Assembly (NCBI GenBank): GCA_033557835.1
Contig: JAWQRO010000092.1
Span: 1-59,370, forward strand
Origin: Helochares maculicollis
Lineage: Eukaryota; Arthropoda; Insecta; Coleoptera; Hydrophilidae
Length of the DNA: 59,370 nt
Direction: 5' to 3'
In this document: in pieces, positions 13,501 through 28,500 of the stretch
Numbering within the stretch: the first letter of the stretch is position 1
How the letters are laid out: every line of letters starts with the position of its first letter
Notes under the pieces: model-generated
What the model was told of the DNA's origin: nothing
Seen by the model: only the letters and a program-made list of their open reading frames with translations
Databases searched by the model: none
Program-made: the position numbers and the translations under genes

Positions 13501-16500
13501 AAAATCTAGAAGCCAGAAAGTACATAGCAAATGCAAGAAGATCCTCTCGATAATATTGTTCAACAGTGTTGTGCACTCCTGTAAATTATGAAAGATACCA
13601 TGCTTGAAAATATTGGCTTTGACATAACTAGGATCATTAGCGGTCTCTGCACTTGAATACTAGCTATTTCTTCATTTTACCACAAGTTTTGCTTTATCAA
13701 AGTTTCCCAGCAAATATACAGGAAATGATCAGTGGTTAAATATTTTTCGATGCTTCAATTTCATTAAATCTGAAACATACATGAAATAGTGGGTAGCATA
13801 GGGATCAACAGCTTTTTCATGTTTTTTCAAAGAATTGGAGATGTCGAAGTAAGACCAAATTGGTGAAGCATTCCAAATTAACCAGAAGTAAATTTGATAA
13901 ATTGTAGCTATAACGTTTTTTATTATCTTGGTAACTTTTGAAACCTGACTTTTTTCAAATGAATATGGCTATTAAGGCTGGTTTTAAATCCAGAAACAGC
14001 AATAAAACTGAATTTTTCATAGTTTTACTATTATTAAATGTACATTATATTCTACAAGTAAATGCTCCAGCTGATAAATAAGAGTGTGTTAAATTTTGGG
14101 AGTATGTGAAATTTTATATATCTATCGGCATGTAAGTTATTCTTCTAAGTTGCTTCTATTACCAGATATAAAGTCATCAAGTAATTTGCATATTTTTGTC
14201 CAGCATATGAACCACTTGAATTTTTATGTTTAATCATGATGTTTCATCTGAAATATTAAATATTCGAATATGTTCTTTTATATTTATCATCGTCTAATCA
14301 AACATTTTCAAACTCCTGTTCTAAATATTTCTTCCTACATTCTTGATTTTTTATTATATTAGTTTTAATTCCAATACTTGAAACCATAAATGTTCAATCC
14401 TGATATGTTGCAGTTTTTATACCTTGGTGTTAAATTTGTTAATTTTGGATTCTAAATCTTAATAGCTTTATATTTTTTTATTTTAAACCTGGCACCTCGA
14501 AATTTTAAACCTTCAATTCAACTGGAATTGCCACCTTAATCTCAATATTGTGTATATTACATTTCAAATTCCAGCTTTTGTTGATACTAGATATTCCACG
14601 GTGAATTTTACATTTTGATCCTGTAATTATAAGTTTTTGCTTGAAAGTTCAAAATTAGAATGTATAAATCTCAGTATTTTAGAGAATGAATTTCATTCTA
14701 CATTCTTATTTTGATGTAATTTTTAAATGTTTAATTTATATTGAATGATTCTTGAATGAAATCATGAGATTGATCCATCATCCGCACATTTTTGATGGCG
14801 ATATTAAGAGTGTCTTAGTCTGAAATAACGGATACTGTGTTCGGTCGTACCTTTAGAGGAAAGCACTCCTGACCAGCTACATTTAAATTGGCAAAAAATA
14901 CAAAACAAAATCGTGTATATTCGACTTAAATTGGAAAATTCAAACCATATTGAATAACATCTTGACCTACATGTAAAGTATTGAATTGGTTGAGAATGGC
15001 GCCACTGCATATTAATTTAATAACTTTTACAAAGAGGGCTACATTGAAGTATTTTTGTAATAACTCATATAAATACTAAATGCAAGCCATTAGTGGATGC
15101 ACATGATTTTGAAAAATTCATTAACTAGAAAATTTGATGATTTCAATTTGCAGTTTGTAGATGCATTCTGAAGACACGAAAGACATACACAACTACATTT
15201 ACATCCTTATTTATGCAATACTTACGTCTGGATGTTCTTTGACTGGTACATATACTTTTTCTGTGAGTGTTGTGACTGGGCCTTCGGCTTCTGGTAATAT
15301 TAAAGGTTCCTTTTTGACACCATTTATTTGGAATAAACTTGCACGAACTTTTGCAATTTCTGAAACGAACGGAAAATTGTCGATTAAAATTGTGAACTTT
15401 ATAGACATAAGTAAAATTACACTTCCAGTCGCAATTTCATAGGTTTTTAAGTTATGCGCTAAATTACAACTTAATTCTGTTTACAAACAGAAATTAGCAA
15501 CAACCTTAATAAGAATTAATTGTAGCGCGGAACAATGAATCAATGTATCACCTGTTAAATATGCATAGAATCGAGGTGATGCATGCTGAGAATGATTGAG
15601 ATAATGAACAATACAAGCGATACAATAAAAAAATCATTTCTCTGAACTGGTTACGATTTAATTGTGCAAAACGCAAACAAATGCAAAGCTTTAGCTGGGT
15701 TAAGTTTGGGTTTTAACAACAGTTTTGGGCAAACTTGGCGCAAACTCGTAAACAACAAGCTTAATGGGACACAGTGGAACAATAAAAATTTTACTTTCGT
15801 TCTGCAGCTAAGCGAGAAAATTAAGATTCCTTCTAATGACCTTGCTATTTAGTTAAATATGCCATAGTTTTATGTGCACACCGAACATAAAACGAGCTGT
15901 TGTCCTTTTCTAGTCTGGTGATCTCGAGTCATAAACGTGGGTCTCTCTGATGTTATAATAACCGCATTACCTCACTTTTATCACTTGTTACCTTTCTGCG
16001 CGAATCAGGGGAAACGGTCGGGACGCTCTGGCACAACTACGACTACCTAGATTTACGCATCCTTTTGGGCGCAATCACTAATGGAAAAAAGCAAACGGCC
16101 TTCATGATGTTTAACCATTTGTCGTTTTGGTCCAGTTGGGCCAGGTATTTCAAATTTTCGCGATCTATTTTCACTTGGTCTTCATCGGGCATTTTTTTCA
16201 ACACTGCATTGACTTTATTAATTTACTAGGTGTTCTTCTTCATCATTGTCGACATCTTCTTTATACTATTTTTCATGGTTTTTCTGGCACGTCTTACATA
16301 AGCCAATCAAATGTCGTCACATCCGTTTATTGCAGATTTACATCTTGATGAAGATAATAATAGGCATCGTGCATCTGATATACATAGGTGCTGCAGTAAT
16401 ACCTAATAAATTTCCGTTTGATGTTTCATAACTTCGCGAGGCAATTTGTTGATGATAGCGGTTAGTGGAGCAATTTTTTACTATTCTGTATCACTTTAGG

Positions 16501-19500
16501 AAAGGAGGTGGAGCAATGAAATTTTGTATAGAGCTATCATAGCAAAATCGTAGATCTACTGTATATAAAGTTTCGGACCATCGCAAGTCTCAGTTTACCT
16601 ACATTGCCTAAATATTTTCAAGAAAACTAATCGTTTTCATAATATCTTCCAGCCCGTACTATAACTGTTTGTCTTTTAATTAAAATTCTCAAGGTTGTTA
16701 AGAGAATTTTTGTAAAATTGATATCGTGAACCTTTTCCTAAATCTCATAGATTTTTACTTTAAATTGTGCGAGTCTTACATTTCGATGATCTTGAATACT
16801 GTCATTGAATTTATTTTAATAGTTGCTATAATTATTGATTTATGAATATCATAAATTTCTCATCTTGATTTTTGATGCTGTAATTTTTTTATTTTTGGTT
16901 GTGATTTGAGAGTTATGATCTTGCGATTTCGAGTACTAAATATTGATTATTATAATAACTCATTTCAAATTTTTGCGTGTGATTTGTCAAAGCTGAGACA
17001 TTGGGTTCTTTGTCAGACATTTTGTGTTTTATACCACGTCCAGATATATTGTAACAAATTGGATTTTTATAATGGCCATTTCAGCTTGAAACCTTTAGTT
17101 TGAATCGTAATAATTATATCCTTTTAACTTAAAATCATGAACAAACCTAGAATCTCGCGTTAGTTTAGATTTTTGATATAGTAGAGCACATAAATTTTAC
17201 GTTATATATGTGTGTATCGAAATGTTGAATAGCAATTTCTAATTTCTTTATAAATTATGAATTTACGCTATAAAATTGGGTACTAATGCAAAACCTTTTT
17301 CAAAATCACAATTAAGTATATTTCAGAGCGCGACCCCTTACAGAAATTATAAAAATTAAGGCCAAACTGTATCATGTATGAAATTATCTGTAAAGTCCAA
17401 CCATATTCCAGAAATTTCAACACAGTTAATTCGCTAACATGTAGAGCTACACTTTGGAAGGATAACAATCAGTTTGATTAGCTAATATCGGCGAATCTAT
17501 TTCAAAATATCGATGCAATTTATATACAATATTGAACTTGGAAGGAATGTTTTTGAAAAATTGATTAAGTGGTTTTTTATGAAATGGAACTGATTGCGGT
17601 TTGTACTTCCCTTGCTAGTTGCTGGAGGAAATGGCCGTTTTTTAATAAAACTTTGAATTAAAAAAAACAAATGTAGTAGCTTAATTCGCATTACCATTTA
17701 AAATTGCACTTGCAAATACTTTATTAAATTATCTATTAAAAAATTAATAAACAATCGAAATATTCGAAAACTTTTGTAACTGTAGTATAAAGTAGATTTT
17801 TGTGTTCATCAAATTATGCACTATTTGATTAAAATAGCACACTTTACCCATTCTGGCAAGTTGCTGCTAATAATCGTATGGGCAAGACATTATTTGTCAT
17901 AAAGACTTTAGCTATAAATAGTCGACGAAATTTTTGTTACTTTAGCTTCCCTACAATTTAAATTATATTGTGTTTGTATGTGTATCGAGTCGAGACCCTC
18001 CAGATCTTTTCTACGATTGCGATAGAAAAGCTGGAGGTTACTTTCCAGCGACCGATTTATGCAAATCTATTGCACCTAGGCGACGACAATTAAAAAACAC
18101 ACAAGGTGTGTGTATACCATTTATGTCGAGTCATGTTTATTTTGGATCATCAACTTATAATAACTAGCGTCAGTAGTGCTCGGTGTTGAAATACAAATAA
18201 AAATTTAATGATTCATATGTCAGCACGTCCGAACTCTCTGCCAATAAACCATCACTTCGCTGCATTGCTTCCGGCAAATAATAAGCCACAGAGGCACCTA
18301 AATTCTTTTATTTTCCGATTATATTCCGATAATTACGCACACGTTTGCTGTTAAGAAAAGAGTTCCTGCTGCGTTTCCTGGTCGGTCAGGCTGGTTTCCG
18401 GAATGGGATTTTGTGGAGGCGTCGCCTCGCGTCGCGTCGCCAAAGCGTCGTCAAAATTTAGTGGCCAAGCGGCGGCACTCTTAAGATAACGTGCAAGGTA
18501 CCGGTCTGGAATTACTTCCTGCAAGTCTATACTTTATTTGTAACACGTGCGGGTTAAATTTAGACACTAAGATTGGTGAACTCTTCCAAGTGGAAGCGTC
18601 TTCTTTGGCATGAAGATGGCTAGCTGCTGCAACCATAGTAATGTTATAAAAATGCAGAGCTTCGCTAGTGTGAAATGTAGTAATATCATAAATTTTCGTA
18701 TTTGCTAATAATAGGATTTGTTTCCATTTCAAAGAAAATTACGAAATTATCATTCTTTTAGTATAGCTAACGTAATAATTAGAAGCTGATTCATACTATC
18801 TTTCAAAAGACTTCATACGAAAATCATGTTTGGAACGATTATTTGAACTGCTATTTTTCGTATATTGATAAAAATATCAAAAATTTGGCTCATTGGCAAC
18901 TACTTCCGTTTTCGAAATGACGCCGATAGACCATGATGGATTGCAGATATAACAGTACCTTTACATTTATAAAATACTGGTATCACAATCAAAACAAGTC
19001 GTTTATACTGTTACATATTGCATTAAGAACTGCATCATGCAGACAGCCTTTGAGAAACCGGGAAGGCATCTTTTCTTCTCTATATCAAGCAAATTTAAAC
19101 CGGAGAAAATCACTAATAGTACCGGCCGTTTTAGCCAGAAAAATTATTCAAGAATGAAAAATGCAGCCAAGTAATAGAATTCGACTACAGCCATACATCT
19201 TTGAAATTGCTATTATTTAAACTTAAGTTTTATTAACATTTGTAAATCACTTTAATGTTGAACTTCATAACATTCATTGGCTTTCAAAATTTGCTGCTAG
19301 ACTGAATCTTCCAGATTTTCGCACCATGAATAGTTCTTAATATTTCTACAATTTTGGAGGGGACCCCTTACACTATTTACACTCTGGATTTATTAAGACT
19401 TTCTTTTTAATTTGTTAAGTTTTCTTTAAGATTTAATATTGACGGTCTCTTATGATTAACTTTGAAAGCTATTTTCTAAAACCATTCAAATTCATATAGT

Positions 19501-22500
19501 TTTTGTTTCAAACTTATTCAAGTGTTTGTTTCTATATTTGTTATTAGTATCTAATTGTGATTTAGATTACTATTTTCAACGATGGTGGATTATATCTTCT
19601 CATTTGTTACCCTAAAGTTCGGTGTGATGTTATTAATCAAATTCGAATGAAGCGACAATCCTTATCGACTTCTTGTATATAGAATGAGCTAGATTTTTCT
19701 ATATGTTTCTGTTTGTAAGTTCAAACGTTTTCTTTCCTCCTTTTTAAAGAAACAAAAAAAATTAAATTCTAAAATTATCCAAAAAAGGGCAAAAATATTG
19801 ATTCTTCTATGTACAGGTGACCTTTACTAAAGTCTATGAATGAAGTAAAGTCAATAAAATATGTATGACACATATTTGTTTCTAATACATATTTAAGGGA
19901 TTTATGTGTAGTAGGAAGAAAATTAAGCAAAGCTACTAGACAAGAAGTGCATTTCATTAACATTTTAAGTGTTATCTGTAACATGTGAACTATTTTTAAT
20001 ATTGTTTTGATATTTTTATAATTAGAGCGTTTCTAACGAAAAGTTCTACAGAATTCGGTCAAAGTGTAAAAGCAGTGGTACAATAAACGTGGGTGTATAA
20101 AGCACTCCATTGTTGAGAACATCTTAACTGAATCAAATAGTATAGAAAATCTCATAGAAAATCTATAAACTTTTAAAATCATTTCTTCATTTGAGAAAAT
20201 GGAAAAATAATTTTCTTCTTATTTTTGCAAAACAATTGCATGTTTATATTTAAGCAGCAATACGAAAGAATAAACAAGTGGACATCTAAAAATGAAGTAA
20301 GGATTTTCAAAGATTAAAACGAATTTTTAACCATACACTCTATACAAGTTTACATCCTTTTATCAAAAATTGAGTCTATATGTGTACGTGAAAGACTTAG
20401 GTGGACGTTTTCGTGGTTTTTATTGATTTTAAACAAATGTTCCTATAATATTGTTCAATCATATAAAATAATGCACTTGAAAGTATTTAATGTGTAATAT
20501 AGGTATATGTTGCTGTATTAACTGTATTAGTAAGTCGGATCTTTCTCCGAAAACTTGTAAATTCATATATACATAAAAAAATGCCGTAGTCGTCTTCACT
20601 TTAGCATTTATTTCCAGTTTGATGTCTGAGTATTAATATCATAGATTTATGTGTTATTAGGTGACACACTAATAAAAGGAAGAAAGAAAAATGTGTGCTT
20701 CATATGTTGGGATTTCGGCAATTTCTAGTTGCATATGAACTTATCTCAGTAGAAAATGCAAGAAGTCCATATGCCCAGCCAACGCAAAACCGATCTGTCC
20801 CCATTTCATTCAGGTTGAAACCCATTGAGTGCAAGAGTTGTTATGTATTTATTTGCGTGGGTCGATTCTAAGTATGGAATATCGAAACAGGCGCAACACA
20901 ACACAACAGATGTGTGTGTGTCTGCAAAGATAGAGGATTGGCCCAATATAAATTTATACATACGAACGTAAAAAGGAGAGGTGTGCATATATGTTAACTA
21001 AGTTCGAAGAACAAATGGTCGTCTCATTGAATTTTATGTTAATGTACCAACAAGAGCCGATGTAATACAATTTATATCGACTAGGTGTCACCTTGAAAAT
21101 GGCGTATACACCTATTTTTTCTTCTCCACCTCCATTAAAAAACAATAGCGAAAAACAAACCGTTTCTACTGATATTTTCACTTAAAATTGGACTTCCTTC
21201 ATTAGGACGCAAGATGCAATTGGAATGTGAATTTCTTCTTGAAATGGGGGCTCGTTGAAGCAGTCTTGAAGGCCCTGCTTATCTTCAAACCGAACGACGG
21301 CTCCATTGGACGAAACGAGACGCTCCTCTTCTTCTTTTTATGTAAGTTTTCACGTTTCGGTCGTGGCCTACATTTCTTGAAGCAACAACAACATGCCGAA
21401 GAGCAGCGAGCAGTGCGAAATCGACCAGAAAAAACCATATGGTCAAAAGGCGCCAACAATTACGAAAGACCAGAACCGTATCGCCCAGCGTCGCCCCGAC
21501 ACATAAACCAATAATGCGGAACGCGAACGTTTTTCCTAAAATTACCATCTATTCATTCATGGTTCGGAGAAAGAGGCAACCTGTTCCCATTCATTTGAAT
21601 TCTTCGTATTCTCCGCTCAAGACTTGTTAACAACTATGTCCTCCTTGGGACCCGCTTAATTTGCAATGCGAAATTGATTTTTCTACATGTACGTCGAAAT
21701 TACAATATCAATGTCCTAAAGAACTTAAGATGAAAGGCCAGCGAGGTTTCCAGTGTCCACTTTATACTGAAATGTAAATAAGGAAACTCGACCGAGCTGA
21801 GTCATAGGTAAATGTAATCATTTTTAGGAAATGCTGCAGCAATGGATGAAAATAGACAGTTTCCTCATAAGATTTCACATTAGGTTAATCTTTCTAATAA
21901 TAGTCCCACTGGTTTTGTTTTGTCCATTTCACTTCTGCTTGTAACTGATGATTAAATTACAATATGTTAAGAGTTACGACCATTGACTAAGTTCTGAGTA
22001 ATTTAGAACTGCTGCAGTGATTTTTTCTGTAACAATTCTAGCAATTGTTCGTATCATTCGTGAGTTCCACATGGTTTACGTATTTAATGCACATATGCTG
22101 CATCGATTACACACAGAAGCACACTGGATAAGTCATCCAACTTGCAGAAACGCTTCTTGTACATACTATTAGTTGATATAGTATAATCGTATAATCTCAT
22201 TCATAAAAACAATAGTAGGCACATATGCTCCGGCTTTATAACAAATAATAAAAAATAAGCATCACCATCTTTTTGGAAGAAAAAGATAGCGATTAATGTT
22301 TGTTGGAAAAAATCATACATCGCAAAGTAAAATAAAAGAAACAAATAATCAAGCAAATCGGCAAAGAGAACAATGATAATAGTGAGAATATTTGGAAGGT
22401 CGGCGCTGCGGTAATGTTGACATAATTCAAAAAAGATTTCAAGATTGCACAACGTCAAGTTGCATTCGCCATGCTCGACCGTGGTTGACACGGTTTTTAG

Positions 22501-25500
22501 TAACACCTTGGAGCGTTTAATCTTTCCAACTTTATTATTTTGCCACTGCAATGGCCCGTGAGGCAATCTAAAACAACACCTAAAGGAATTAACCGGTGAA
22601 TATTTCGCAAACACCGCCAAAATTCATTTTACTTTACAACCTCGCAAAACTAGGTTTTACCACGTATAATGTATAGCCTATGGAATATAGAACGTGCCAG
22701 TCGTTAAACCTACTATAAGAATTCAATATATATAAAAATGGATGACAGTCTGATATTTTTGATCTTAAAGATTTCATTTTTCGTGGCTTTAAAGTTAGTC
22801 CTGCCATCTGGAATACTACAACCCGAATCATTTATTTTTGATCTTATAATTTTGGTAGTTTGATCTTTGATGTTTATATATATAACTCGAAAACTCTAGA
22901 ATTAGATAAATATCTATTACAATTGTTTAGGTCTGCTGATATTGTCCATGTGAGTCTTTGGGCGTTGTTCTGTTGGGACGCCTTTGTTTTCTAGTGATTC
23001 TGGTGCTTAGTCTGCAAGTAAACCTTGTACATATCGATGTATTTTTGAGTTGATGCGCCTAAACTGGGCAAGTAGTAAATATGTTTAATTCAATTTTCCG
23101 TTTTGTCGACTCTTCCACGATTAGTTTTTATCATGTGGGAATTTTCTACAACTGTTTGTTGTTCTTGTTCTGTTATGATATTTACTAATTTAATTGTACA
23201 ATGGTTTAAGTTAACTGAATGGTATCTAAACTTTTGTGTACATACTTTGCAAAAAATGCCATGCAGTTATGAGCTTTTGAATCATATATAATGGGTCACT
23301 TGTGGGGCTATGTATTCGGTGATAAATCCAATTAATACTGAGAAATTTGTACTCGGCAGTTAGGCATTAAATCTTTATTTTTATTGAATAATTGAATAAT
23401 TTCTGGTTATTAAGTAGATCAGAATCAATCATTTATTTTTAGCCATAGTTAACGGGTGTTTAAATTTCCACCATTTGATTTTCTTCTTCATCTGAGTGGA
23501 TTGTATTAATGTCTGCAATTAATTTTTTGTGTTAAATACCTTTTCGAGATATATATTCTATTTCTGTACTGATTCCAGATTGAGGTTCTTGTGAGAAATA
23601 AAATCCAGATTTTTTTCGCTGTTTCATTGCGTGTAATATTATACGTGATAAGACGTCTGCGTTGGTTTTCTTTGTTATATTGAATAGTAATTATATTTGT
23701 TGGTTTTCCATTTCTTAATAGTAAAAGTTCATCGTAGTTTCAGGGGTTTCCAGGCTAGCATTGCGAGGCTATACTTATGTGTTGACCTTTAAAAGATGCT
23801 TATTAAAGAAAACGGATTTTGTATTCTTGCATTTTTGTAGAATTTTTTAGCTAACTCGGGACTTAAAAGTCACTGCATTGGACGTTCACGTTAAATAAAG
23901 AAAAATAAAAATTAAGGAGCTACACCCTGCAATATGGGACGAAATAGCTGCATATAATGATGATGATGATGATGGTGATCCGCTGGAGATTTCATATTAT
24001 ACGTGTATAAATACGAGAAACTTGAATAAATATTTGAAGAAAGAAGACGAGCCAAATTTAAACGACCAGATTTAGATACTGTCAAGTGAGGAATTTTCTG
24101 AATGTGTCGTAATTCATTTTCCTATCACTGACTATAGTCAGTTGAAATGAGCTATTGAATTCCGAAAAGATCTTTCAAATGGAAGACGTCAAAGAAGTAA
24201 CAACATAACAGTAGAAAAGCAGAAAAAGAAGTAAAGCGGAAACGTCTGGATTCTTGCTATGTAAAGTGCAGGCGAGACGGGCGGAGTTGAAGCGTAATTG
24301 CAGTTGGTATGTACAGTATGGCCGTTCTGTCGGTCGCAGTTGCTGCAAGAATAGCTTTGAAGAAGCCCTCGGTCCAGGAAACACACCGGTAACCTTGTTG
24401 TCGCCGTAACAGCACCGCCATACAACACACAAGTCACGGCGATGACGATGTTAAGTTTCTAGTACTCCACTTCTTGTGGCTTTCCCCACCGCTTAAAAGG
24501 AGCATATGCGGCTTAAACCGTCTCTAACATGCCAAAGATTTGCAATTAACACATGGCGATTCTAAAAATAAATCGTTTATGCAGTGAAGTAATGGATTCC
24601 AGCGCTTCGCGGGTGCTTTCGACGCCCCAGGATGCTTTTTTCTGCGATACTCCGGACAAGTGCAGTTCAGCGCAGCGCGTACTTATTTCCGACGTCTCAC
24701 TCGGCCTCTTTGTTTCCCGGCGCGGCGTGTGTGGGTCGGTTTACTTCTGCTGACCGACAGAGCAACAGAATGAGCCTTCCGTATGAATGTGCACCTTATT
24801 CTTAACCAAACCACTCCTATTTTTTACTTCTTCAAACTGGAAACAAAAATCAATGAGCAAATATAGAGCATGCAAAATGAATCAGTCTGCACTGAACTCT
24901 GCGTTCTGCCTTCAACTATACTTCATACAGAATAAGAGAGGTATAACATTCCCAACAAAATTGGAACATTAGTACAGTTAAATGCGGGTTGCTTTAAGTT
25001 TCACATCAAGATCGTCTACTTAAAACATTTCAGTTCAAAAACAATATGCTTTACTATTGAAAGCGCCGACCACAAAGCATTGCAAAATACGCAAAAAAAA
25101 CCATAAAAGCACACAAAAGATCAAATTTAGAAAAATCGTAAGAAAACAAACTGGAAATGGCATAGAGGGACCTCTATATCGATTTAAAAGAGAAAGTAGC
25201 GCTGAAATAGTGTAATAAACAAGAACACTTTTTGCTACATGCACTTAAAAGCCGCTTTTAGACGCATAAGAAAAAAGGCAACGGAAATGCCACAAAACAA
25301 AGATGTACAGGAATAATGCAAATACAGTAAAGCCAAGCAAAGCCGAATTGTGAAATCTTGAACGAGAAAAGGATAAGCGGAGAGATGAAAATAAATACCG
25401 ATAAGTACAAATCAATCATTTTTGAAGGATAAATGATAAGACGTGATACTAAAATAAAAGGAAAGCTAATAGAGCAGGTAAATATTAGTTGAAATGTTTT

Positions 25501-28500
25501 ACATGATGACAATAATTCTAGAAATACAACAAATAACAAAACAGATGAAAGCGGAAATAGCAAAGTCACTTATAAGGCAAATAATAGCGTTCCAAAGTAA
25601 AACGGGGACAAAGACCAAGAATCGTTAAGAAATTATAAGACAAGATCAAGAGATACTAAATAAGAAATAAGACGAATTGGCGAATAGATGCCTTATTATC
25701 TGCAGATAGCATTAGAAAGAAACTTAAAGAGTAAAAAATGTGCAATAAATATTAAAATTAAACACCAAAAGGACATTCGGCCCCTTTGGGCCAAGATCTT
25801 TTTTATCAAATAGTTTATTGATGGTTTTAGTTTACAGTTTGTCTTTTGTCGGCGACGACCAGATTTTACCGTAAATATTACCAAGTAATAATAATTGGCA
25901 ACTTGTCTAGGAATTTCATACAAAATCGTTTCTTAACTAACGCTACAATTTGTCTAAGGCATGAATGATAATTGCGAGATTCATTCAGTTCACAGATCAT
26001 CCAAATGTTGGCTCTAAACACCTTCCCAATTTGTTTCAAACTATTACAAAATTACATTGCAACTAACTGGCCATGTCTTCAAGATTTTTCAAACCTCATT
26101 TGATCGGACCAAATTGCAGAAAATTTAATAATAGACTATTCTACCATTTCGCCCTTTAAGACATTAATAAATAAAAAAATGGCGTAAAGCTACATTACGT
26201 GTAATAAAATACGTAATTTTAATTGCGAGTGTAAAAACAGTGGAAAAACTTAAAATTAACACCTCAGTTTCTACTCCTTCGTAACGGGATAACTGCTAAT
26301 TTATCTTAAAAGACAAAAGTAGCTAAAATTGTTCATATTTATACTATTTCCCTTAAAGATTATTTACAATTAACACTTTATATTTTTCAAAAATATTTAA
26401 AAAATATTCTATACAGTCGCTAGAGATAAAATGTGCATTAATGAATTTTTTACTTAAAATCTGTGTGTCAATCCGAGATTTGCTTTCAAATAAAAACAAC
26501 TTGAGCCTCTAAATCCAGTAACAGAAAGCTTTTATGTGTAAACTTTAATGAATATATTTTACGGGACTAAATCTTGTTTTTAAAGGTAACATTTGTTAAG
26601 GTCATTGTGACTCATGTCCATAACATGAGGTGTTAGATTGTCATTTCTTACCTCGCCTATTTTAAAATTTTTAAAATTATAGTATCTTGTTTCGCGCTGT
26701 TCTAAACAGGTAGATTTAATTTGAAACATACTGTCCCTTTAAATTATATCGAATGAACCTAACTTGAATCTAATCTAATTTGAATTTATTTTAGCCCAAT
26801 TTGTTTACAACATAAATGCATTGGACACAATACTTTCGGTTGTTGAGGATATTTGGCTTTTGGTAGAAATTATGGAAAATTATACACTCATTCTGAAAAT
26901 CCAAAGTGAAATATTTATTAATTGCTTTAATTAATTAAGAAAACTTATCAGCTTCTTACATCTGCAAATTGGGTTGCTGTGATCACTCCACAACCGACTC
27001 GAGCTTTACTCTCAAATGAAAGCGATAACTGAAACTTTCAAGTGCATTCAGACCTAATAGGATCTACAAAAAAAATTTAGTAAAGCTTTGAAAACCTTTA
27101 AATCTAATTGTTGTTTGCACAAGAAAACCTACTTTTTTCGTTATATTCCATTAGTTTTTATAGTATTCAAAATTGTTCTTGCTCATATTTTTATTTAATT
27201 ATAACTTTCCATTTACTTTTATTAACATATCTTCGCGGTTAGACCTAACCGTTACTAACATGTTCTGATTTTAAGTCCCAAATTCAGTCAGAGTATTAGA
27301 AGTGGTACATTGTTTAATTTTTGCATTTCTGTCGAATAAAGATATTTGATTCCACATTTTGAAAATCAATATTATTCATGAAACATTAATTTGTACTTCG
27401 TTTCAGTTTGAATGATTATCGTGAAGATTTCATAAATATAAACATATGAATAACTACATATAAATAATACAGTTTTTAAAGAAGCTTTTAGAAATATAGT
27501 GCTTCCATTAGTGCCTAAGCTAAGCCAAACCGAGTTTTGTTCTCAATTAAGAGCGTCAATTTCTTTTTTATCATCAACAAACAAAACGCTTTCCCACGTT
27601 TCGATCGGCAACTAAGATCAGCCATATAAATTTTTATTTTTTGAATTAATATTCTGTAATCACTTTCATAAGCGTTAATGCTTAGGACCAGAACGCTTTA
27701 AAAATTTACAAAAAAATTTAAGCATGTTCTAAAAAGTTATCTAAATTTTACAGCCACTCCTCGAATGCTCTTACTTTAGCAATAACTTTATTGTTTAAGA
27801 GTTACTTAGCTTTTAAACCCCAAAAACTGTATAGCTGCCTTCGGCTGAGCCGACTTAAGCTTTGTGCTCAATTAAGAGCGTCAACTTAAATTTGTAACAT
27901 ATAATGTAAAATGTTACTTAAAACTTAAATGTCTAATACCCAGCAACGTTCAGTTTTGCCTCAATATTCAGGTTCAAATGTGTTGAAAGTTGTAGTATAC
28001 GTTAATTGAAAGCATCATACTTAGCTTCTAACATCCAGAAACAGCCGGTATTAAAAGCGTCGGCTTACATTCTTCTTGCATTTATATGAATATGTCTCAC
28101 TACTAAAATCGAAAACTATGAACGTCGTCTATAGCATATTAAATTCGTTTAAAAATATCTTTTCATTTTATTGGCATAACTTCAGGCTTAAACATAACCG
28201 ATAGTGAGATATTGTGGTTTTTATGCATACATTGACAGTTGAGCTAATATTACTATAGTAATAAAAGTTGACTTTAAAATATATATTCCATTTTGAACAG
28301 AGCATTACGAGAATTATATTGTTTAATTTAAAATAATTACAAAAACTAAGAGTTTTAACAAGGAAACTTGAACTTGATATTGCAGAATAATTTCTGCGTG
28401 AAAATCTCATATACTTTTCGTCTTAATTTCAATGATTTACTTTAAGGTCAATTAATTCGTTCCTTTATACATTGTAATCGCTTATTTACTAATCCTACTT

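Noticed and set aside
14804..15442. Frames on both strands around 14804-15442
   Set aside because: The only real coding part is how exon 2. The rest runs into intron and has no domain.
24175..24437. Two overlapping ~80-codon minus-strand frames, Cys/Arg rich
   Set aside because: Lie in a GC-richer patch without recognisable family. Two frames open at once points to composition.
25258..25569. 103-codon hydrophobic minus-strand frame
   Set aside because: It mirrors a purine-rich plus-strand tract. Leu/Phe/Ile runs are what such composition produces, and there is no motif.
27236..27252. Short palindrome CGGTTAGACCTAACCG
   Set aside because: Sixteen-base palindromes are expected by chance in a window of this size, and nothing else marks it.
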